Positions 5,184 through 5,674 of a stretch of DNA of 5,674 nt are shown here, piece by piece. Below the pieces are notes generated by a model. The model did not search any database. It worked only from the letters and a program-made list of their open reading frames with translations, and was not told where the DNA came from. Source of the DNA: DASWHK01 sp036398215. Its GTDB lineage: Bacteria > Acidobacteriota > UBA890. How positions within the stretch are numbered: position 1 is the first letter of the stretch; each line of letters opens with the position of its first letter. A program made the translations under genes and the position numbers. The stretch is from contig DASWHK010000327.1 of assembly GCA_036398215.1 (NCBI GenBank), forward strand, positions 1 through 5,674. The letters run 5' to 3'.

Positions 5184-5674
5184 ATGACCGCCTTGCCGGC
5201 GCGGGACCCGCGGCCGGGGAGCGATGAGCCGGATGCGCGGCTGCGGGCCCGGATGCGCCGCTTCTACCGCGATCCGGCCGTCTACGCGGCGCAGGTTGCG
5301 GCCCACGACGAGGCCTACTTCCGCAAGTACGTCGGCGTGCTGGCGCGCTTTCTTCCCGGCGGGGTCGACAGCATCCTGGAGCTCGGCGCCGGCAGTGGCG
5401 CCGCGCTCGAGGGATACGCTCGCCAGCGCCGGCCGCGGCGGCTCGTCGGCCTCGAGCTCTCAAATCGGAACCTTTCGGCCATCCAGGCGCGCGGCGCGCC
5501 GTTCACGGCGGTCGGCGGCGACGCGCTGGAGCTGCCGTTCGCGGACGGCAGCTTCGACCTGGTGACCTGCTTCCAGGTGATCGAGCACCTGCCGTCGATT
5601 CCGCGAGCGCTGAACGAGGCGCTCCGAGTGCTGCGGCGGCCGGGTTACCTGGCGGTGGGGATGCCGAACCACGC
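5184..5674 (+). CDS. Class I SAM-dependent methyltransferase, 3' end beyond window
   Basis: The visible 163 residues are the N-terminal part of a Rossmann-fold methyltransferase (Methyltransf_11 type), open to the right edge without a stop. After a charged helical lead (about 1-60) comes the SAM-binding motif I, ILELGAGSG (64-72). The acidic end of strand 2 is E91 in VGLELS. GGDALELPFADGSFDLVTCFQVIEHL spans 111-136, with D113 near the adenine and the IEHL post-motif. RALNEALRVLRRPGYLAVGMPN (141-162) matches the usual helix and strand 5. The frame is closed upstream by TAG at 5151, leaving ATG 5184 as the first normal start. GAGG at 5178-5181 is only two bases from it, so the ribosome site is poorly spaced and the start is less sure than the fold; ATG 5253 is a weaker alternative. 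It follows the TPR gene closely, suggesting an operon. The methyl acceptor cannot be told from this part. Confidence 0.88.
   Translation, partial: MTALPARDPRPGSDEPDARLRARMRRFYRDPAVYAAQVAAHDEAYFRKYVGVLARFLPGGVDSILELGAGSGAALEGYARQRRPRRLVGLELSNRNLSAIQARGAPFTAVGGDALELPFADGSFDLVTCFQVIEHLPSIPRALNEALRVLRRPGYLAVGMPNH

Overview
The window is GC-rich, tightly packed bacterial chromosome. It holds six protein genes, and the last one runs off the right edge. High GC, a Tat-exported family 31 glycoside hydrolase, a secreted TPR protein and a chromosomal RHH/PIN toxin-antitoxin pair together suggest a soil or environmental lineage such as Acidobacteriota or Gemmatimonadota. That placement is an inference from gene content and not a marker-based assignment. 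I see no RNA gene, insertion sequence, CRISPR array or integrase.

Layout from left to right: (1) 31-681, plus strand, is a HAD-superfamily sugar-phosphate phosphatase with a GTG start behind a good ribosome binding site. (2) 682-795 is a short convergent spacer with three GC-rich inverted repeats. It probably ends transcription from both sides. (3) 796-3150, minus strand, is a large exported GH31 alpha-glycosidase. Its nucleophile and acid/base residues are in place, but two substrate-pocket motifs depart from the usual family pattern. (4) 3151-3476 is a noncoding divergent region with no convincing content. (5) 3477-4127, plus strand, is a compact toxin-antitoxin operon: an RHH antitoxin overlapping a PIN-domain (VapC-like) ribonuclease by 17 bases. 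It is preceded by a perfect 9-bp inverted repeat that encloses an extended -10 promoter. The spacing predicts that the transcript begins at the antitoxin ATG itself. (6) 4243-5157, plus strand, is a secreted TPR protein with an unrecognised C-terminal domain. It is followed after 26 bases by (7) 5184-5674, a class I SAM-dependent methyltransferase cut by the window end.

Functionally, the left half looks like carbohydrate handling: an exported or periplasmic alpha-glycosidase next to a cytoplasmic sugar-phosphate phosphatase. The two genes are convergent and so are not one operon. The toxin-antitoxin pair is a self-contained accessory cassette between unrelated genes. The TPR protein and methyltransferase are probably co-transcribed, but nothing visible shows a shared pathway.

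No clearly new system is evident. The points most worth checking are the leaderless, operator-wrapped start of the toxin-antitoxin operon, the atypical GH31 pocket, and the unassigned C-terminal half of the TPR protein.
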